From Corynebacterium glyciniphilum AJ 3170 (lineage in GTDB: Bacteria > Actinomycetota > Actinomycetes > Mycobacteriales > Mycobacteriaceae): DNA of 64,000 bases. The DNA lies in assembly GCF_007673095.1 (NCBI RefSeq), contig NZ_VDYZ01000006.1, positions 154,792 through 218,791 on the forward strand. The letters are read 5' to 3'. Under the pieces are notes generated by a model. That model saw nothing but the letters and a program-made list of their open reading frames with translations, made no database searches and was not told where the DNA came from. Of this stretch, positions 53,071 to 62,206 are shown piece by piece. The translations under genes were made by a program, and so were the position numbers. How positions within the stretch are numbered: position 1 is the first letter of the stretch; each line of letters starts with the position of its first letter.

Positions 53071-53888
53071 GAGGCGCCCTCCAGTATTGTCTTTAGTCCG
53101 CTCTGGCTTCGAGTCATCACGCGTTTGACGTATTGTTCGGCGCCGAGTTCATCTAGAGCACTGTCATTTGGCACTTCAACGGTCAGGGTGATGTCTTCCG
53201 GTAAGCATGCCAGGATGTCTGCTATGTGAAAGTCCCCGGAGAATGGGATGCATCGATTATGGCGAGCGGCGTGCACGAGCCTTTCGACCCCTGTCGGGGC
53301 CAGACTTGGCCCGTCGTTGAGGTGGGCCATCGCGAACCACTCTGGGGGAAGACTTCTCAGTTCCTCATATGAGCTGGCAGAACGGACGAAGTGCAGGACA
53401 TCGACGAGGATACCCACGTTGCTCATGTCCACGGCAGTGACGATGTCTGCTGCTGTATGCAGGTCGGGAACTTCGGTCCAGCTCACGAACTCCAGTTCGC
53501 ACCGCAGGTTGTACTGGGCGGCCGCTTCGGCAAATCGCCGAAGGTGCTCCTTGGCACGGCCCCGGTTGGGGTCCGGTGTCTGCACGGTCACACTTCTTGC
53601 TCCCAGCTCAGCGGTTGTTTCAAGGAATCCGCGGTATGCGTCAATCTCGAACCCTGGGGTCAGGCGTACGACCTCGGTATCCCTGATAGACACTCCCGTG
53701 GACTGCATCACACGTTGTACGCGCGAGATGTTTGCGGGGTTGCCGATGAGCTCAAAATGCGGCTCATTGTCGGTGAGCTGCTCCAGCCGTATTCCCACCT
53801 CGGGGACACCCAGGCTTGCTGCTGTCTCCAGGAGGTGCACGGGAGAGAGCTGGAGTGCGGTTGCGTGGGCAATTGACCAGGTATACAC
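53067..53888 (-). CDS. TIM-barrel sugar phosphate isomerase/epimerase-like protein
   Basis: A 273-residue protein of the AP-endonuclease-2/xylose isomerase-like superfamily has the expected ligand pattern. It contains RCELEFVSWTEV (Glu), NVGILVDVLHFVRS (Asp/His), FAMAHLNDGPSL (His/Asp) and a late LTVEVPND (Glu). AsbF- and QsuB-type 3-dehydroshikimate dehydratases belong to this superfamily, which fits a quinate-like route, but isomerases of sugars are equally possible. The GTG at 53888 has AAGGAGG ten bases upstream overlapping the SDR stop. The longer frame upstream overlaps the SDR gene and was rejected. Confidence 0.8.
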   Translation of the reverse strand: MYTWSIAHATALQLSPVHLLETAASLGVPEVGIRLEQLTDNEPHFELIGNPANISRVQRVMQSTGVSIRDTEVVRLTPGFEIDAYRGFLETTAELGARSVTVQTPDPNRGRAKEHLRRFAEAAAQYNLRCELEFVSWTEVPDLHTAADIVTAVDMSNVGILVDVLHFVRSASSYEELRSLPPEWFAMAHLNDGPSLAPTGVERLVHAARHNRCIPFSGDFHIADILACLPEDITLTVEVPNDSALDELGAEQYVKRVMTRSQSGLKTILEGAS

Positions 53889-53901
53889 CTGCTGGTCCTC
53901 C

Positions 53902-54660
53902 TTAGTAGGTTGCTCGTCCGCCGGTAGCGTCGAATGTGAACCCGGAGGTGAACGAGCACTCCTCACTGGCGATCCATGACACCAGCGCGGCCAGCTCGTC
54001 GATTTCCAGTAGCCGTCCCATCGGGATCTTCGCTTTGCTGTTCTCGACGTGTTCACTGGTCATTTGATCGAGGAGTTCCGTTGCAGCCATGGCCGGTGCC
54101 ACGGAGTTCACCGTGACGCCGGTGGTGATCAGTTCCTTGGACAGGGCCTTGGTCAACCCGATAACGCCTGCCTTGGAGGCCGAGTAAGGGCTGATATTGG
54201 GTACGCCCTCTTTGCCGCCGATCGAGGCGATGTTGACGATCCGCCCCCATCCCCGCTGCACGAGGTGGGGGACTACGGCGTGGCAGACGTTGTACGTGCC
54301 TGTCAGGTTGATGCCGAGCACCCGATTCCATTCACCGAATGCGTAGTCTGCCAGTGGTTTTACCGGTCCGTTGATACCAGCGTTGTTTACGACGATGTCG
54401 ATGTGTCCGGTGATCTCCAGTGTCTTCTCGAACGCCGTGTCGACCGAGTTCGGATCGGAGACGTCGACTCGGAGGCTTGCCCGGGGTTTCCAGGTTTCAC
54501 CACCGGCGGTCGCAGCGTCCAAGGGGGAAGGGTCGATGTCCCAGACAACGACGGAGACCCCTTCCTCTGCGAGGCGCGAGGCGATGCCCAGGCCGATGCC
54601 TCGTGCTGCTCCAGTTACCACGGCGACGCGGTCATTTTTGTGCTTATTGGGGATGGTCAT
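53902..54660 (-). CDS. Short-chain dehydrogenase/reductase (classical)
   Basis: A 252-residue SDR has TGAARGIGLGIA (cofactor motif, residues 16-27), VVNNAG, Ser in IVNIASIGG and YSASK (Tyr and Lys). The Asp at the end of strand 2 (VWDIDPS) indicates NAD preference. It is upstream of the TIM-barrel and dehydroquinase-like genes and downstream of the MFS gene on one strand. In place of a quinate/shikimate dehydrogenase, this SDR could oxidise the polyol or hydroxy acid that is the cluster substrate. It is short-spaced (13 bp) to the next gene. Confidence 0.9.
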   Translation of the reverse strand: MTIPNKHKNDRVAVVTGAARGIGLGIASRLAEEGVSVVVWDIDPSPLDAATAGGETWKPRASLRVDVSDPNSVDTAFEKTLEITGHIDIVVNNAGINGPVKPLADYAFGEWNRVLGINLTGTYNVCHAVVPHLVQRGWGRIVNIASIGGKEGVPNISPYSASKAGVIGLTKALSKELITTGVTVNSVAPAMAATELLDQMTSEHVENSKAKIPMGRLLEIDELAALVSWIASEECSFTSGFTFDATGGRATY

Positions 54661-54712
54661 GGATTCCTCTCGAACTGAAGATGCTGTGGATGTCGGCGAT
54701 GGTGGAGGGGGA

Positions 54713-56032
54713 CTAATCTGCTGTTCCCAGCTCGTCGATGTGAGTTCCTGCAGTCTCTTTAGCGGTGGCCGCGGCGATGAACGCGAGTGCCAGGATGACG
54801 GTCATGAGAATCGCGACGGGTATCCATCCGTTCGGACCGGCGACCACGATCATTCCGCCGATGGTCGGCATGAACCCTGCGACGGCGTAGCCGATCTGGG
54901 TTCCGATGGCACTACCGGAGTAGCGGACTCTGGTGGCGAACATCTCTGGGTAGAACGAGGTGCCGACGCCGATGATGGCGCTGTAGCTTACTGATGTCAG
55001 GGCAAATGCGGCTAGGAAGATCAGGGCGATGCTGCCGGTGGAGATTGCCTGGAAGTAGACGAAGGTGAAGATGGCACAGCCGATCACTCCGCCGAGGTAG
55101 ACAGGCTTTCGTCCGAGACGGTCGGACAGTATTGAGAGCATCGGAAGAGCGAAGAGCGCCAACGAGTTGGCCACAACCGATACCCAGAGCATGGTGGACC
55201 GATCGACTCCGCTGTCATCGACCGCGTAACTTAGCGCAAAGACTTGGACAAGCGTGCCCACTGCGGCTGTCATGGAGCAGACGATCACTCGGATCAGGGC
55301 AACCGGGTGGGTCTTGATCATGTCCAGGGCCGGCACTGTGTCGACATCGTCATTCTCTTTTAGTTCCTTGAATGACTCAGGCTCTTCGAGTTTCCGGCGG
55401 ACGATGTATGCAATTACGACCACAAGGATGCTGGCCCAGAACGGGATGCGCCAGCCCCAGCTGTAGAGGATGTCGTCTGGCAGGGCTGCGACGGGGAGGA
55501 AGGCCAGGCTGGCGAGCACGATTCCGCCTGTGGTTCCGGTCATGGTCCAGCTGGAGAAGAAGTTTCTCCGGTGGGTGGGGGCGTGTTCGAGGATGATGGC
55601 GTTGCCGCCAGCTTGTTCCCCGCCCGCGCTAAAGCCTTGGATACATCGCATGAGGACTAGTAGTGCTGGTGCCAGCCAACCGACACTGTCGTAGCTTGGC
55701 AAACACCCGATGAGAAAGGTTGCCACGCCCATCATCACTAGTGTGGCGAGCATCACTTTCTTGCGGCCGATGCGATCGCCAAAGTGCCCGAGGATGACGC
55801 CGCCGAGGGGGCGCACGACGTAGGCAACTCCGAAGGTTCCCATCGACAAAAGCAATGCCGTAGCGCCTGAGGTCTCAGGGAAGAACACGTGGGTGAAGAC
55901 AAGTGCTGCAGCGGCACCGTAGATATTTAGATCATAGTATTCGAGTGCGCTTCCAAGTGCACTCGCAACTGATGCTCGTCGCGTTCGCGTGAGCGTCAGT
56001 TCCCCCTCCGGGGCGGACGTGGATATGGACAT
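54713..56032 (-). CDS. MFS transporter, metabolite:H+ symporter (MHS, ShiA-like)
   Basis: A 439-residue carrier has twelve helices and the MHS signatures: ASALGSALEYYDLNIYG at helix 1, GHFGDRIGRKKVM in loop 2-3, RCIQGFSAGGEQAGGN in helix 4 and RRNFFSSW after it, plus YWPTV-type repeats in the second half. Relatives carry shikimate, alpha-ketoglutarate or proline with protons. It begins the minus-strand operon with the SDR, TIM-barrel and dehydroquinase-like genes, so it probably imports their substrate. LacI at 51565 is the likely repressor. Confidence 0.9.
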   Translation of the reverse strand: MSISTSAPEGELTLTRTRRASVASALGSALEYYDLNIYGAAAALVFTHVFFPETSGATALLLSMGTFGVAYVVRPLGGVILGHFGDRIGRKKVMLATLVMMGVATFLIGCLPSYDSVGWLAPALLVLMRCIQGFSAGGEQAGGNAIILEHAPTHRRNFFSSWTMTGTTGGIVLASLAFLPVAALPDDILYSWGWRIPFWASILVVVIAYIVRRKLEEPESFKELKENDDVDTVPALDMIKTHPVALIRVIVCSMTAAVGTLVQVFALSYAVDDSGVDRSTMLWVSVVANSLALFALPMLSILSDRLGRKPVYLGGVIGCAIFTFVYFQAISTGSIALIFLAAFALTSVSYSAIIGVGTSFYPEMFATRVRYSGSAIGTQIGYAVAGFMPTIGGMIVVAGPNGWIPVAILMTVILALAFIAAATAKETAGTHIDELGTAD

Positions 56033-56870
56033 CCCTTGCTCTCCTTGTCGTCAGACACTAGCGGGAACTGCCCGCATGGTTACGTAGTCATCGCGTTGGA
56101 AGAGACGCTAGTCAGTGGTGGCGGTCACGTCAAGATCAACTTAGGTTCTGTGTCACATTAAGTTCGACTGACCACGGCCACTGCGTGGTTGACCGGAACG
56201 AATAAACATGCTGTGGTCTGCGGTGATGCCACTTCGTATGGTCTACTTGTCGAAATCAGACGAAGGCACAAGTAACTGGTGAGAGCGTCGTGAATCCGCG
56301 CACTTACCCGCGCTCGGGAACGGTTCTGAGTGTCTTTTTTTCTCTCCGTGGGCGCGGTGGTCTGGGGGCGCCCCCAGCTTACGGCCGGGCGCGGCCCCGC
56401 CCCCAGAGCACGAGAAGGGCCGGACCCCGTCGTCCCCCGGTGTCCGGGCTGTGAGCCCCACCGACCAAGGTGGTCCCCGAGACCTTCCCCGTTCCGGTTA
56501 CGACCGGAGACAAGGAGTACCCGCATGGCTAAGTCAGTCACCGCCGAGCACGCCTAGACCGCACCCGCCGACCTGGCGAACTGCACCGTTATAGACATTG
56601 GGGTGCCAATAGATGCAGGAGGATTTGGCGAGGACCTAGAATCTTCCGCCGCTATGGAAGGTTGAGGCTGTAGGGCAGGCGGGGTGGGCGAGGAATGACT
56701 CCGTAGTCATGGAAAACTCATCCGGAAAGTTGGCGGAGGCCTGTGCTGGCGCTCACGGCTGTTGCTAGGTGCTTCGCTAACTCAGGGGCCATGGCTCGGA
56801 GAAGCGTCCGGCCATGCCGTGCATGTCTGGGCCGAATGTTCTGTCGCCGGTGACGTGGGATAGTACAGTC
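56033..56870. other. 840-bp gap with repeats, no supported gene
   Basis: This stretch contains a perfect 16-bp palindrome CTGGGGGCGCCCCCAG (56360-56375), C/G-rich low-complexity DNA around 56380-56480, and a Shine-Dalgarno AAGGAG (56511-56516) before an ATG at 56525 that opens only ten codons. No known protein or RNA is recognised. Confidence 0.5.
56525..56557 (+). other. Ten-codon frame MAKSVTAEHA with strong RBS
   Basis: AAGGAG at 56511-56516 precedes ATG 56525 by eight bases. The frame stops at TAG after ten codons, but the same frame stays open for about 35 more codons after that stop. It could be a leader peptide or the start of a broken gene. Confidence 0.3.
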
Positions 56871-58052
56871 ATGGGAAAGCAGTCACGTCGAGCATCTCGG
56901 CGAAATCGACATAAGTCCACAGCCACCCACAGACACGACCTGACGGTCACTGTTGGGGTGACTCCTCAGCCGAAAAACAACGGACACCCTTCACTCGCAG
57001 ATGAGCTCAGACTGCTGCGCAGTTCGTTGTTGTATGCAGATCACATCGACTTGGTCGCACCGAGCGCGTCATGGCTGAGCGACTTCCGTCCGTTGCGGGG
57101 CATCGACGCGAGTGATCCTCTAAGTACTATCAGCTCACTACCGCCGGAGACTTTTCGTCGCATTACTCCCGATGGCGTCGACCCCGGACAGTTCTTTTAT
57201 GCGATGCAAGTGTTGAGATCCAGGCCTGTGGACGACCCGGAACGAGTGGAAAGCGAACGACTGTGGCGAGAACAACTCCCTCAGCTCAAGAGGACAGCCA
57301 ACGAAGTCTTCGATAGTCGTGAATCGGCGGAGATCGAGATGGCTCTGGAAGCAGGATCAGTCAGAATGATCAGTGCAGGGACCCGTTTTGAAGACCCCAT
57401 TGACCAGCAGGTTGACTGGTTCCGCGACCGCCTGACGAAAGCCTTGAGTGACCCTGGATCTCACGTGTTGCTGGATGAGATGACTACTGCTTTTCTGCGC
57501 AGCCCAGGGGAATATCCTGACGGTCTCCCTGCTGTCGCAGCGACGCGCTCTAGGCGCACTTCGGTCGGGGCTGGCTTGGTGGAGCGACTGCCGGCATTCC
57601 CCGACGCGCCGATGGGTCATGTGCTTGAGGCGCGGGAGGAACTCGCCGAAGGCCGCGCCAAGTATAGGGCCTCTGCGAAGAAACTCGCAGACCAGCTCCA
57701 GTCCTCGGCGCTGGAGACGACGTTACCGAGCGAGATCGATGAGCTGTGGCAGGACGAAGTGCGTCCCGCACTGGAGGAGTTGCGAAGCACAGCATCGAAG
57801 ACGCGTATCGCGTCCGAGACGGGAAAGCGCCTCTTGACAGAGGGTTTTGGCTTACCGACTATCGCGGTGGCCGTTGCGAACATCCCGGACCTCGCCGCGT
57901 TGTTACCCTCCGCAACCGCAGCGGTCGGAGGTGTCGGCCGGGTGGCCGCCGCAGGCGTTGCAGAGGCCTTCAAGGCGCGCTCTACTGTGCGGCAACACGA
58001 CCTGGTCTACCTATTCGATGTTGATAAAACACTCAGTCGGAGGCGACTCTGA
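56871..58052 (+). CDS. Hypothetical protein, possible defence-neighbourhood gene
   Basis: A 393-residue soluble protein has a basic N-terminus (MGKQSRRASRRNRHK). The region about residues 45-75 (RLLRSSLLYADHIDLVAPSASWL) resembles the start of large actinobacterial proteins of unknown function found with restriction or defence genes. The middle is helical with charged segments, and a Gly/Ala-rich hydrophobic C-terminal stretch of about 30 residues (IAVAVANIPDLAALLPSATAAVGGVG in part) may contact membranes. The start at ATG 56871 was preferred over 56814. It is convergent with the pPIWI-nuclease-like gene. No enzymatic motif is recognised. Confidence 0.65.
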   Translation: MGKQSRRASRRNRHKSTATHRHDLTVTVGVTPQPKNNGHPSLADELRLLRSSLLYADHIDLVAPSASWLSDFRPLRGIDASDPLSTISSLPPETFRRITPDGVDPGQFFYAMQVLRSRPVDDPERVESERLWREQLPQLKRTANEVFDSRESAEIEMALEAGSVRMISAGTRFEDPIDQQVDWFRDRLTKALSDPGSHVLLDEMTTAFLRSPGEYPDGLPAVAATRSRRTSVGAGLVERLPAFPDAPMGHVLEAREELAEGRAKYRASAKKLADQLQSSALETTLPSEIDELWQDEVRPALEELRSTASKTRIASETGKRLLTEGFGLPTIAVAVANIPDLAALLPSATAAVGGVGRVAAAGVAEAFKARSTVRQHDLVYLFDVDKTLSRRRL

Positions 58053-58081
58053 AAGACGAATAGCCGGTCATCGGCAGCGAA

Positions 58082-58987
58082 TCATCGAGTACAGAGGGTG
58101 TGGATGAAACCAATCGCCGACTCGACCCGCATGCGCAGGGCGTTCAACTGCGTGATCGTGAACCGGCCGGCATGGCCGTGGGTGCCGTTATTGAACTCAC
58201 GGAACAGTCCGAGAACGTTGTTCATATCCTCTTCGACCAGTTCCTCGATCGAGTCGTCGGCGATTCCTTTGCGTTGCAGAAGGAACCGCACTTTGGCGCG
58301 TCGAGTCGGAACCCCTCTGTCTGTCGTATCGCAGGAGGGAACGGCCTTGACCACGTGCTCGTCAGGGGCGGAGTCATCGATCATCGTGATGAGTACCTCG
58401 CGGGCACTGGTGCAGAAGTGGCGTGCGGCGTCAGGATTTTGCGGACTGAGGGAGAAGAGTGCACCGGTCCAACGATCAACCAGGTCCTGCCCGAACGTCT
58501 CGAGTTCTGCCTGCATGCTCGGGCCGCGCAACTCCTCCTCAGTCGGATCGTCCTCGGGTTCACCATCACCGTCCATTGCATTGAGCAGGTAGGCGCTGTT
58601 GGCAGCCTCCTCGCTGCCCCGATTGACAAGCTCGCGGCCGGCAGGTGTGAGCATCCTGTCTGTCAGGATGGCTTCGGTCTCTGTGTACGTGCGAGCGAGG
58701 GTCTCAACCGATGCTCTATAAGAGATGAAGGTCCTCGTCTGCGGGCGAGAGTTCATACGACGGATCTCTTGCTCGAGCCGTCGCCGTTGGTTTTTGACCT
58801 GGTTGTTGTGCTTACGCACCTTGGCCTTATACGCACGCACCTCTCGGTTGTGGTCATTCACGGCTTTCTTGACTGCCGTGTTGCGCCGACGAACCTGACG
58901 ATTGTAATTGTCGATCGCCTGCTTCTGCTGGCGCTGTGCCTTGTTCATCGCCGCTTTGAGCTGTGCTCGATTCGTCTTCCGGGCCAT
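58082..58987 (-). CDS. pPIWI-associated nuclease-like (pP_pnuc) protein with coiled-coil start
   Basis: A 301-residue protein has an N-terminal Lys/Arg/Asn-rich coiled coil (residues 5-80) of the AIDNYNRQVR--N-AVNDHNREVR kind. The C-terminal domain has LFSLSPQNPDAARHFCTSAREVLITM, then VEEDMNNVLGLFREFNNGTHGHAGRF and a late helix. This pattern fits the predicted pPIWI-associated nuclease (pP_pnuc) family seen with prokaryotic Argonaute-like and other defence systems. The conserved R-H/H pairs (RHFCTSAR and NNGTHGHAG) are the likely active site. It is a single gene, convergent with 56871-58052. Confidence 0.72.
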   Translation of the reverse strand: MARKTNRAQLKAAMNKAQRQQKQAIDNYNRQVRRRNTAVKKAVNDHNREVRAYKAKVRKHNNQVKNQRRRLEQEIRRMNSRPQTRTFISYRASVETLARTYTETEAILTDRMLTPAGRELVNRGSEEAANSAYLLNAMDGDGEPEDDPTEEELRGPSMQAELETFGQDLVDRWTGALFSLSPQNPDAARHFCTSAREVLITMIDDSAPDEHVVKAVPSCDTTDRGVPTRRAKVRFLLQRKGIADDSIEELVEEDMNNVLGLFREFNNGTHGHAGRFTITQLNALRMRVESAIGFIHTLCTR

Positions 58988-59254
58988 GGCCTGAGTATAC
59001 GCAGCGACTCTGAGGTCATTGAGGTGGAGCTGTCGGGCCGGGGGTTATATCTCGGCGAACCGGTTCAGCAACTCCCGGCGCTTCGTGGTGATCTCGTTGA
59101 GGTGTCCATCCTCGAGTGTTCAGTCATTGTGGTGTTCGCTCGTGTTCATCGCTGGTCTAGCCAGTGACGTCAAGTCCGAGTGAGAGGAGTGATATGCGGA
59201 GGTAGTCCACCTGACGTGTACTGCCGCCTATCTGGAGCATGGCGAGGTATCCGG
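58988..59254. other. Intergenic stretch without a supported gene
   Basis: About 270 bp precede the leftward gene at 58987 and follow the leftward gene ending at 59255. No start with RBS or recognised motif is seen. Confidence 0.5.
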
Positions 59255-60427
59255 TCAGGTGAGGTTTGTCGTGGACTGGAGGCCGTCCTCGAATGCTCGC
59301 ACCTCATCACGCATGCCCAACAGGGCCGTGTAGTTGCTCATGATTATGTCTGGGTCATAGTTGCTGGGTGGCTTGATCTTTGCCATCTGCTTAAGTACCT
59401 GGTTATCGGACAGTTGCTTTAGCCATGCACTGATCTGTTCTGAAGTCGGTGCCCCGTCGAGGTGTCCGAGAATGTCGTAGAGTCCCTCTCGAGCGATAGA
59501 TGCGTTGAGGCGTTCTAGGTGGTGCTCTGCCGCCGTGACCGTTGATCCTGCAGCGACGGCGGCACGCTCATCATCGTGTCCGACATCCATTTCGTAACGA
59601 GCGGGGAGGTGTGGTTTCGGTGGCTCGGTACCGGTGATCAGACGCGGTACTGCTTGTGTTCGCACCCACCTTGCGATCTCGTCGAGCTCTTTCACGAGTA
59701 CTGGCCACCTGTCGGACCCCGGCCGGTTGATGCCGACCGTCGGGAACAGGGTGAACGCGTGCTGAGCGCCAATAGGGGTTTCGGCGATCACATCATTGAT
59801 GCGGAGGGGCTGCTCCGGGCGTCGGGGTATTTCTTGCACTGTTCGGGGAGCTTGGTCATCTGGATACATCGCGGCCAGTCGAACTGCCGTGATTGTTGGT
59901 GTGCGGTGCTTTGCGTGGTTGGTGTGGAGCACGAGTCGGGCCAGCGGGTGCTCGTGGGGGTTCACGGTGCGCTGATAGGGCTGTAGACCTTCAATCCGCT
60001 TGGTGAGAACGTCTCCAGCGCGCAGTGAGGCTGGACCGTTGCGTGCGCGCTTCTTCAACCACTCTTGAAAGCTCTCGTAGGTGTCGGCAGCAGGTATCTC
60101 TATAAGCCTGGCGGCCTTCTCTTCGAGACGTGCGCTGTGAAGGTGCTCGACCTCGGTGAACAGAGTGTGCTCTAGTGCCGCGCGTAGTGCTACAAGCGCA
60201 TCAGCTACCAGGAGCGGAACCTTCCGTGGGATAGGTGCAATGCCAGTGACGGTCGTCCTGCTGATGTCTCCAATGGGAACCTCACGCAGGCGGATAATGC
60301 CGTCTGGCTGAGTGTGGTAGCCGGACAGCAGGTCGCACACCTGGCCGATGAGCTCATCTGCATGTGAGAGTGTGGCTGCGACGCCGAGATGGCGGTCCGG
60401 CAGCCAATCATATTCCGGGCTAACCAT
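59255..60427 (-). CDS. Hypothetical protein of the defence/mobile region
   Basis: A 390-residue soluble protein contains a helical segment VADALVALRAALEHTLFTEVEHLHS (about residues 72-96) of the sort found in HEPN-like and abortive-infection-linked proteins, and a region RTVNPHEHPLARLVLHTNHAKHRTP. The C-terminal part is charged and helical. No clear catalytic motif can be named, and no signal peptide is present. It lies 44 bp from the HTH gene on the same strand. Assignment to a defence function is inference from neighbourhood only. Confidence 0.65.
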   Translation of the reverse strand: MVSPEYDWLPDRHLGVAATLSHADELIGQVCDLLSGYHTQPDGIIRLREVPIGDISRTTVTGIAPIPRKVPLLVADALVALRAALEHTLFTEVEHLHSARLEEKAARLIEIPAADTYESFQEWLKKRARNGPASLRAGDVLTKRIEGLQPYQRTVNPHEHPLARLVLHTNHAKHRTPTITAVRLAAMYPDDQAPRTVQEIPRRPEQPLRINDVIAETPIGAQHAFTLFPTVGINRPGSDRWPVLVKELDEIARWVRTQAVPRLITGTEPPKPHLPARYEMDVGHDDERAAVAAGSTVTAAEHHLERLNASIAREGLYDILGHLDGAPTSEQISAWLKQLSDNQVLKQMAKIKPPSNYDPDIIMSNYTALLGMRDEVRAFEDGLQSTTNLT

Positions 60428-60471
60428 CCCTCGATCTTACTGTCGGATCAGCGACGGAGTGTACAACTTGG

Positions 60472-60789
60472 TCAGTCGGTCTGCACGCACATCCTCCAGC
60501 TATTCCGCGGTCGCGGCAGTGCTGACGGTGATACTGGCGATATTGCACCCCGGAGGTAGGCGACGGTGATCGTCCTGTTGAGGGCAGTGCTGTAGCGCTG
60601 GAGGACTTCGCCGGTCAGTCCGTCGAAGGCGGCCTCCTCTGCACGCTGGACATCGCGGTGTCGGACGCCGATCAACTTCGCGAACTTCTTCTGTGACAGT
60701 CCGGTGGTTTTGCGGAGGCTGTAGAACTGGATCATGGTGTCGAGGCGGGCGGCGTAGGCATCGCATTCGGCGCGGGTGAGCATGTCCAC
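60472..60789 (-). CDS. XRE-type helix-turn-helix protein (HigA/antitoxin-like)
   Basis: A 105-residue DNA-binding protein has the HTH core RKTTGLSQKKFAKLIGVRHRDVQRAEEAAFDGLTGEVLQRY (given in pieces: TTGLSQKKFAKLIGV then VRHRDVQRAE) at about residues 26-65. It follows an N-terminal helix with RAECDAYAARLD, as in antitoxin and phage-type repressors. The GTG at 60789 has AAAGGA upstream. No toxin-like partner is recognised on either side, so it may be a stray or an unusual antitoxin. It is upstream of the 390-residue hypothetical gene and may be co-transcribed with it. Confidence 0.7.
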   Translation of the reverse strand: MDMLTRAECDAYAARLDTMIQFYSLRKTTGLSQKKFAKLIGVRHRDVQRAEEAAFDGLTGEVLQRYSTALNRTITVAYLRGAISPVSPSALPRPRNSWRMCVQTD

Positions 60790-60887
60790 GATGTCCTTTC
60801 GTGAATCCCCCGGACGAGAGGAAGCAAGGATGGCGGGTTCTGGGACAGCGCAGCGGGCGCCGGGGTGGGGTTGTCCCTGGTGGTTGG

Positions 60888-61262
60888 TCAGTGCCAGGTT
60901 CGGGCGAGTTTGTCGAGCAGTGTTTGCCGGGCTTCGGCGATGGTGTCGAGGAGGTGGCCTGCGACCACACGTGGTGACTCTGTTTTCTCAGTGGGCGAAG
61001 GCAGTGGGGTGTCGGATCGGACGGACCCGGTGGTTGACTGGGAGCCAGCCCCGTCAGCGTCATGCGGGGTCTTCTGTGCTGCACGGGATTCGTTGTGGTC
61101 ATCGTCGACCGATGGTGAGTCGGCATGGGCATCAAGTTCGTCGATGGGCGTGACGTGGTGCCTCGTGGTGGGCAGGTTCTTCGACACGGGGGTCTTTCTG
61201 CTGATGGTGCTGGACACGACAGAATACGTTGTTTCTGGGCTCAGGGGAACAGTGGGGATCAT
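60888..61262 (-). CDS. Possible small hypothetical protein
   Basis: A 124-residue open frame is Ser/Thr/Asp-rich with a helical C-terminus (VVAGHLLDTIAEARQTLLDKLARTWH in two parts). No motif is recognised and no clear Shine-Dalgarno was seen. It lies between the HTH gene and the divergent gene at 61430, in the mobile/defence stretch. It may be spurious. Confidence 0.35.
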   Translation of the reverse strand: MIPTVPLSPETTYSVVSSTISRKTPVSKNLPTTRHHVTPIDELDAHADSPSVDDDHNESRAAQKTPHDADGAGSQSTTGSVRSDTPLPSPTEKTESPRVVAGHLLDTIAEARQTLLDKLARTWH

Positions 61263-61429
61263 ATTGGTCGCTCGGTGTGGGGCGATCTGCTTTGATGTCG
61301 GGCAATGACTGCGAGGATTGGTCTTCCATGAGCACTTCGAGTCCCAGCGTCGATCGCACTATCCATGTTTCCCGCTGATCGTGGGGGAGATGCTGGGCAG
61401 GCGGCGAGGAGATTCAGGATGATGGAGGC

Positions 61430-62206
61430 ATGCGGAAAGAAGACTTGGTCAAGGACAAGAACTACGCACTGCGGCCGAAAGGGTCTGGTCCGGGCTCGGG
61501 TGATTCGTTCGTCAAGGTGGTGTTCCTCGGGCTGACCCATGGCCGACAGTGCAAGGTCCGTTTTGACAGTGGCGAACTCGAGGGGCTTGAAGAGTGGGTG
61601 GTGACCCGAGACCTCGCCTGTAGGTGGGGTGAGCGCAAGGCTCTGATCCGTGATGAGGAACGGTCGGCGCGGATTGAGGCTGCCACGGATGAGATGTGGG
61701 ATGAGGTCACTGAGGATGCGATCTCGGCTGTGATGGAGGCGAGCGGAGAGCAATACGCGATCCGTAGGTACTGGGCTGACGATCCCACGTCTGCTCAGCG
61801 CTACTGGGACAGGGCGAAACTTCACAGCACACCGTTGGAGTATGACCCGTTGAACTACGAAGATTGTGACGGCAGATGGCATTTTTCGTTCGCTACGGCG
61901 CTCAAGGCGGCCCAAGCGTTCGCAGCAGCGGAACCTGAACTGGTCGATCTGTACCTGCGTGGCATCGAAGAAGAACTCAAAGCAGAGGGTTTCGTGCCCG
62001 GGATGCGCCACCATCATGACCTTCTGCGTAAGTATGCTCCGAGCCACGCACTTGTCCGGGCGTGGAGTCAGGCACCGCGAGGGATTGCGGCGGAGAACGA
62101 GACCACCAGGCTCCGGGCGGTCGTGTCCCAGGCGGTCAGATTTCTGCGTGAAGCCGGGGAGGAGCGCAAAGCGGACCAGATCGAACGGGGTCTGCACGGC
62201 AGGTAG
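61430..62206 (+). CDS. Hypothetical protein, unknown function
   Basis: A 258-residue soluble, highly charged protein opens with MRKEDLVKDKNYALRPKG and a beta-rich first domain (VKVVFLGLTHGRQCKVRFDSGELEGLEEWVVTRDL in pieces). Helical charged parts follow. The first segment looks like a small SH3-like/Tudor-like barrel, but no named family can be given. GAGGAG lies about 20 bp upstream and GGAGG immediately before the ATG, so the start is uncertain. It may belong to a phage or plasmid-derived segment. A terminator-like hairpin lies 215 bp downstream. Confidence 0.62.
   Translation: MRKEDLVKDKNYALRPKGSGPGSGDSFVKVVFLGLTHGRQCKVRFDSGELEGLEEWVVTRDLACRWGERKALIRDEERSARIEAATDEMWDEVTEDAISAVMEASGEQYAIRRYWADDPTSAQRYWDRAKLHSTPLEYDPLNYEDCDGRWHFSFATALKAAQAFAAAEPELVDLYLRGIEEELKAEGFVPGMRHHHDLLRKYAPSHALVRAWSQAPRGIAAENETTRLRAVVSQAVRFLREAGEERKADQIERGLHGR

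Noticed and set aside
60500..61135. 211-codon minus-strand frame over the HTH gene
   Set aside because: Pro/His/Arg-rich shadow in another frame; the HTH frame has a good RBS and a recognisable fold.
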